Source of the DNA: Petropleomorpha daqingensis | Lineage (GTDB): Bacteria; Actinomycetota; Actinomycetes; Mycobacteriales; Geodermatophilaceae | Length of the DNA: 64,000 bases | Assembly (NCBI RefSeq): GCF_013408985.1 | Contig: NZ_JACBZT010000001.1 | Location: forward strand, 434,001 to 498,000 | Direction of reading: 5' to 3' | Shown: positions 61,941-64,000 of the stretch, piece after piece | How positions within the stretch are numbered: position 1 is the first letter of the stretch | Layout of the letters: each line of letters begins with the position of its first letter | The notes under the pieces: generated by a model | What the model was told of the DNA's origin: nothing | Database searches by the model: none | The model's input: only the letters and a program-made list of their open reading frames with translations | Made by a program: the position numbers and the translations under genes

Positions 61941-62741
61941 GTGGAGATCCGCGTCCACCGCTTTCCCGTCGGCGCCGGCCCGTACGCCGTCGAGGTCCGC
62001 AACCCCGCCGGCTCGGTGACCGTCGAGGCGGTCGAGGACACCCCCGAGTACGTCGTCGAGATCGAGGCGCTCGACTCGACCGCCGAGGAGCTGATCGACC
62101 GCGTCGACCTGTTCCTGGTCGGCTCGCGGCTGCGCGTGCACGTGCCCGAGCGGCGCCTGCTGCGCACGCCCTCCTTCGCCATCCGGGTGACCGCCCCCAC
62201 CGGGACCGCCACCCGGATCGCGGTCGCCTCCGCCGACACCGAGCTGCGCGGTGAGCTCGGCCGCGCCGAGCTCACCGGGGCCAGCGGCGACGCCGACGTC
62301 GAGTCCTGCACCGAGCTGCAGCTGCGCACGGCCAGCGGAGACGCCCGGCTCGGCACCGTCACCGGCCGCGCCACCGTGGGCTCGGCGTCGGGCGACGTGC
62401 AGGTGGAGTCGGTCGGCGCCGGGCTGGAGGTCAAGACCGCCTCCGGCGACGTCGAGGTCGGCACCGTCACCGGCGACGTCTCGGTGAGCACCGCGTCCGG
62501 CGACGTCGGCATCGACCACGTCAGCGGCGGCACCGTCGGCGTCAAGACGGTCTCCGGCGACATCGAGGTCGGCATCGCCCCCGGCCTGCGGGTGTGGTTG
62601 GACCTGTCCAGCCTCTCCGGGCGGATGGAGTCGCAGCTCGACGGCGACGAGGCCACCGCCGGCGACGGCCCGGCGCAGGTCACCGTGTCGCTGCGCACCG
62701 TCTCGGGCGACCAGCGGGTGCGGCGGGCGAGCGCGGTATGA
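61941..62741 (+). CDS. DUF4097 beta-strand repeat protein
   Basis: A 266-residue protein made almost entirely of beta-helix repeats: TASGDARLG, SASGDVQVE, TASGDVEVG, TASGDVSVS-like and VSGDIEVG recur every 17-20 residues, the hallmark of DUF4097/adhesin-like proteins. It lacks signal peptide and membrane span, so it is cytoplasmic. GTG 61941 has a clear ribosome site (TGGAGGA). It is coupled with the HicB-like gene 32 bp upstream. Function unknown. Confidence 0.9.
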   Translation: MEIRVHRFPVGAGPYAVEVRNPAGSVTVEAVEDTPEYVVEIEALDSTAEELIDRVDLFLVGSRLRVHVPERRLLRTPSFAIRVTAPTGTATRIAVASADTELRGELGRAELTGASGDADVESCTELQLRTASGDARLGTVTGRATVGSASGDVQVESVGAGLEVKTASGDVEVGTVTGDVSVSTASGDVGIDHVSGGTVGVKTVSGDIEVGIAPGLRVWLDLSSLSGRMESQLDGDEATAGDGPAQVTVSLRTVSGDQRVRRASAV

Positions 62742-62786
62742 GCCAGCTGCTGCTCCGCCGCCTGCTGAGCACCCGCGCCGCCGGGG

Positions 62787-64000
62787 TCAGCCCGCCTCGG
62801 CGGCCGGTCCCAGCACCGTCTGCAGATCCCGGGCCAGGTCTCCACGGCCGGTGACCGACACCGCGTCGAGCTCCATCCAGTCGGCCATGGCGGCCAGCTC
62901 CCCGGCCAGCTCGGTGGCCACGAGCCCGCGGTCGACGTCGTCCTCGGTGTAGGCCGCCTGCACCCGCAGCACGCCGGCCTGGCGATCGGCCTTGATGTCG
63001 ACGCGGCCGACCAGCTCGTCGCCGAGCAGGAACGGCAGCACGTAGTAGCCGTGCACCCGCTTGTCCGCGGGCGTGTAGATCTCGATGCGGTACCGGAAGC
63101 CCCAGATGCGCTCGACCCGCGGTCGCTCCCAGACCAACGAGTCGAAGGGGCTGAGCAGGGCACGGGCGCGGATCCAGCGGGGCCGGCGCGCCTCCGGATC
63201 CAGCCAGGCGGGCGCGCCCCAGCCGTCGACCTCGACCGGCTGCAGCTCCCCCGCCTCGGCCAGCTCGGCGATCGCCTGCCGCGCGGGCTCGGGCTTGAGC
63301 CGGAAGTAGTCGCGCAGGTCGCGCTCGGTGGCCACGCCGAGCGCCCGCGCCGCCGTCCGCACCAGCTCGCGGAAGGCCACGCCGGGCTCGGGGGTGGGGA
63401 CGGCGAGGACGTCGGCCGGGATCACCCGCTCGGTGAGGTCGTAGACGCGCTCGAACCCCGCGGTGCGGGACCGGGCGCTGAGCACGCCGGTGTAGAAGAG
63501 CCACTCCAGCGCCACCTTGCCGGCGTGCCAGTTCCACATCGTGCCGGGCCGGTCGGGCTTGGGCTCGAGCAGATCGCTGGCCTTGAGCGGCCCGCCCTCG
63601 CGCACCCGGGCCTCGATCTCGGCGACGTAGCCCGGCCGCTCGCGCTGGATGCGGACCATGGAGCCCCAGGCGTGCTGCTCGGCGGCGGCCATGCGCCAGC
63701 GCAGGAAGGGCTGCAGCCGGACCGGCAGGAACGACGCCTCGTGCGCCCAGTACTCGAACAGCTCCCGGCGGCGGTAGGCCAGGCCGTCGAGCGCGGCGCG
63801 CGGGTAGGCGCCGAGCCGGCTGAACGCCGGCAGGTAGTGCGAGCGGGAGAGCACGTTCACCGAGTCGATCTGGACGACGGCCAGCCGGGAGGTGACCCGG
63901 CGCAGCTGCCGGGTGTCGACGGCGCCGGCGGGCCGCGGATCGGCGAAGCCCTGCGCGGCGAGGGCGATGCGCCGGGCCAGGGGCGCCGGTAGTCGCTCGG
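62787..64000 (-). CDS. AlkZ/YcaQ-like winged-helix DNA glycosylase, 5' end beyond window
   Basis: At least 403 residues of a YcaQ/AlkZ-type glycosylase that excises bulky or crosslinked alkylated bases using winged helices. The reading frame continues without a stop from 62789 to the right edge. The N-terminal part seen at 63861-64000 (ARRIALAAQGFADPRP, VVQIDSVNVLSRSHYLP) is the conserved family start with the catalytic Gln-Ile-Asp-Ser (QxD-like) motif. A GTG at 63860 is therefore internal, not the true start. C-terminal segments GYYVLPFLLGDELVGRVDIKAD and WMELDAVSVTG also fit. Confidence 0.88.
   Translation of the reverse strand, partial: ERLPAPLARRIALAAQGFADPRPAGAVDTRQLRRVTSRLAVVQIDSVNVLSRSHYLPAFSRLGAYPRAALDGLAYRRRELFEYWAHEASFLPVRLQPFLRWRMAAAEQHAWGSMVRIQRERPGYVAEIEARVREGGPLKASDLLEPKPDRPGTMWNWHAGKVALEWLFYTGVLSARSRTAGFERVYDLTERVIPADVLAVPTPEPGVAFRELVRTAARALGVATERDLRDYFRLKPEPARQAIAELAEAGELQPVEVDGWGAPAWLDPEARRPRWIRARALLSPFDSLVWERPRVERIWGFRYRIEIYTPADKRVHGYYVLPFLLGDELVGRVDIKADRQAGVLRVQAAYTEDDVDRGLVATELAGELAAMADWMELDAVSVTGRGDLARDLQTVLGPAAEAG

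Noticed and set aside
62738-62854. Possible 38-residue ORF overlapping the DUF4097 stop by ATGA
   Set aside because: It runs into the 3' end of the AlkZ-like gene on the other strand, shows Pro/Arg-rich composition of antisense type and no domain; the ATGA overlap alone is weak support.
1-64000. tRNA or rRNA genes, CRISPR arrays, prophage
   Set aside because: No cloverleaf-like sequence with T-loop GGTTCGAATCC-type signature, no regularly spaced repeats and no phage structural genes were seen.

Overview
The window is very GC-rich, densely packed DNA from an actinobacterium. The gene order nrdR - LysM/chiZ-like - lexA - hflX - dapF - miaA - miaB - recX - recA - DUF3046 - pspA - clgR - pgsA - ftsK - rnj - dapA - folA/thyA/thyX is the ancestral actinobacterial order familiar from Mycobacterium tuberculosis (about Rv2718c to Rv2764c, from memory). 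A member of the Geodermatophilaceae or a neighbouring family (Blastococcus, Geodermatophilus, Modestobacter type) is my best guess; this is inference from content and style, not from a database search. Many starts are GTG, operon genes often overlap by a GTGA stop/start, and several convergent pairs share a CTAG or TTAG at their stops. Layout. 1-7.5 kb: edge fragment of an intradiol dioxygenase-like gene, an FBP zinc-finger protein, a secreted LysM/M15-like cell-wall protein behind a c-di-AMP (ydaO) riboswitch and a possible CRP-type site, a two-component system with a DUF817 membrane protein, msrA, a Raf-inhibitor-like lipoprotein, a universal stress protein and a small membrane protein. 7.5-14 kb: nrdJ and nrdR with paired NrdR boxes, a Ser/Arg-rich orphan, and the divergent chiZ-like/lexA pair around three LexA boxes. 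14-26 kb: PAP2 phosphatase, hflX, a regulator/MFS pair around a 34-bp palindrome, dapF-miaA-dioxygenase-like operon, DUF349 protein, hydrolase, miaB. 26-34 kb: ctaD, recX-recA with its LexA box, DUF3046, MFS, acyl-CoA dehydrogenase, and a GNAT/GH16-like fusion. 34-45 kb: lhr helicase, a three-cold-shock-domain protein, an AAA ATPase, GtrA, a membrane ABM protein, a Nei-type glycosylase, pspA and a PfkB kinase. 45.4-46.7 kb: a complete IS30-family element, the only clear mobile element. 46.7-64 kb: tetR-clgR-cinA-pgsA-rimO-ftsK, a prolyl oligopeptidase, dapA-rnj, an M1 peptidase, thyX-thyA-folA, a HicB-like/DUF4097 pair and an AlkZ-like glycosylase running off the end. How the genes fit together: one strong theme is DNA precursor supply and repair (nrdJ/nrdR, thyX/thyA/folA, lexA/recA/recX, lhr, nei, alkZ-like), with SOS control written directly in the sequence. 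A second is envelope homeostasis (c-di-AMP-controlled LysM enzyme, chiZ-like division inhibitor, pspA, clgR, pgsA, ftsK). A third is tRNA and ribosome modification (miaA, miaB, rimO, hflX). No rRNA, tRNA, CRISPR array or prophage was seen. The least ordinary items are the triple cold-shock protein, the GNAT/GH16-like fusion, the IS30 element that provides the stop codon of its neighbour while an exact copy of its 11-bp tip lies in the end of the next gene, and the head-to-tail arrangement of two unrelated thymidylate synthases with dihydrofolate reductase.
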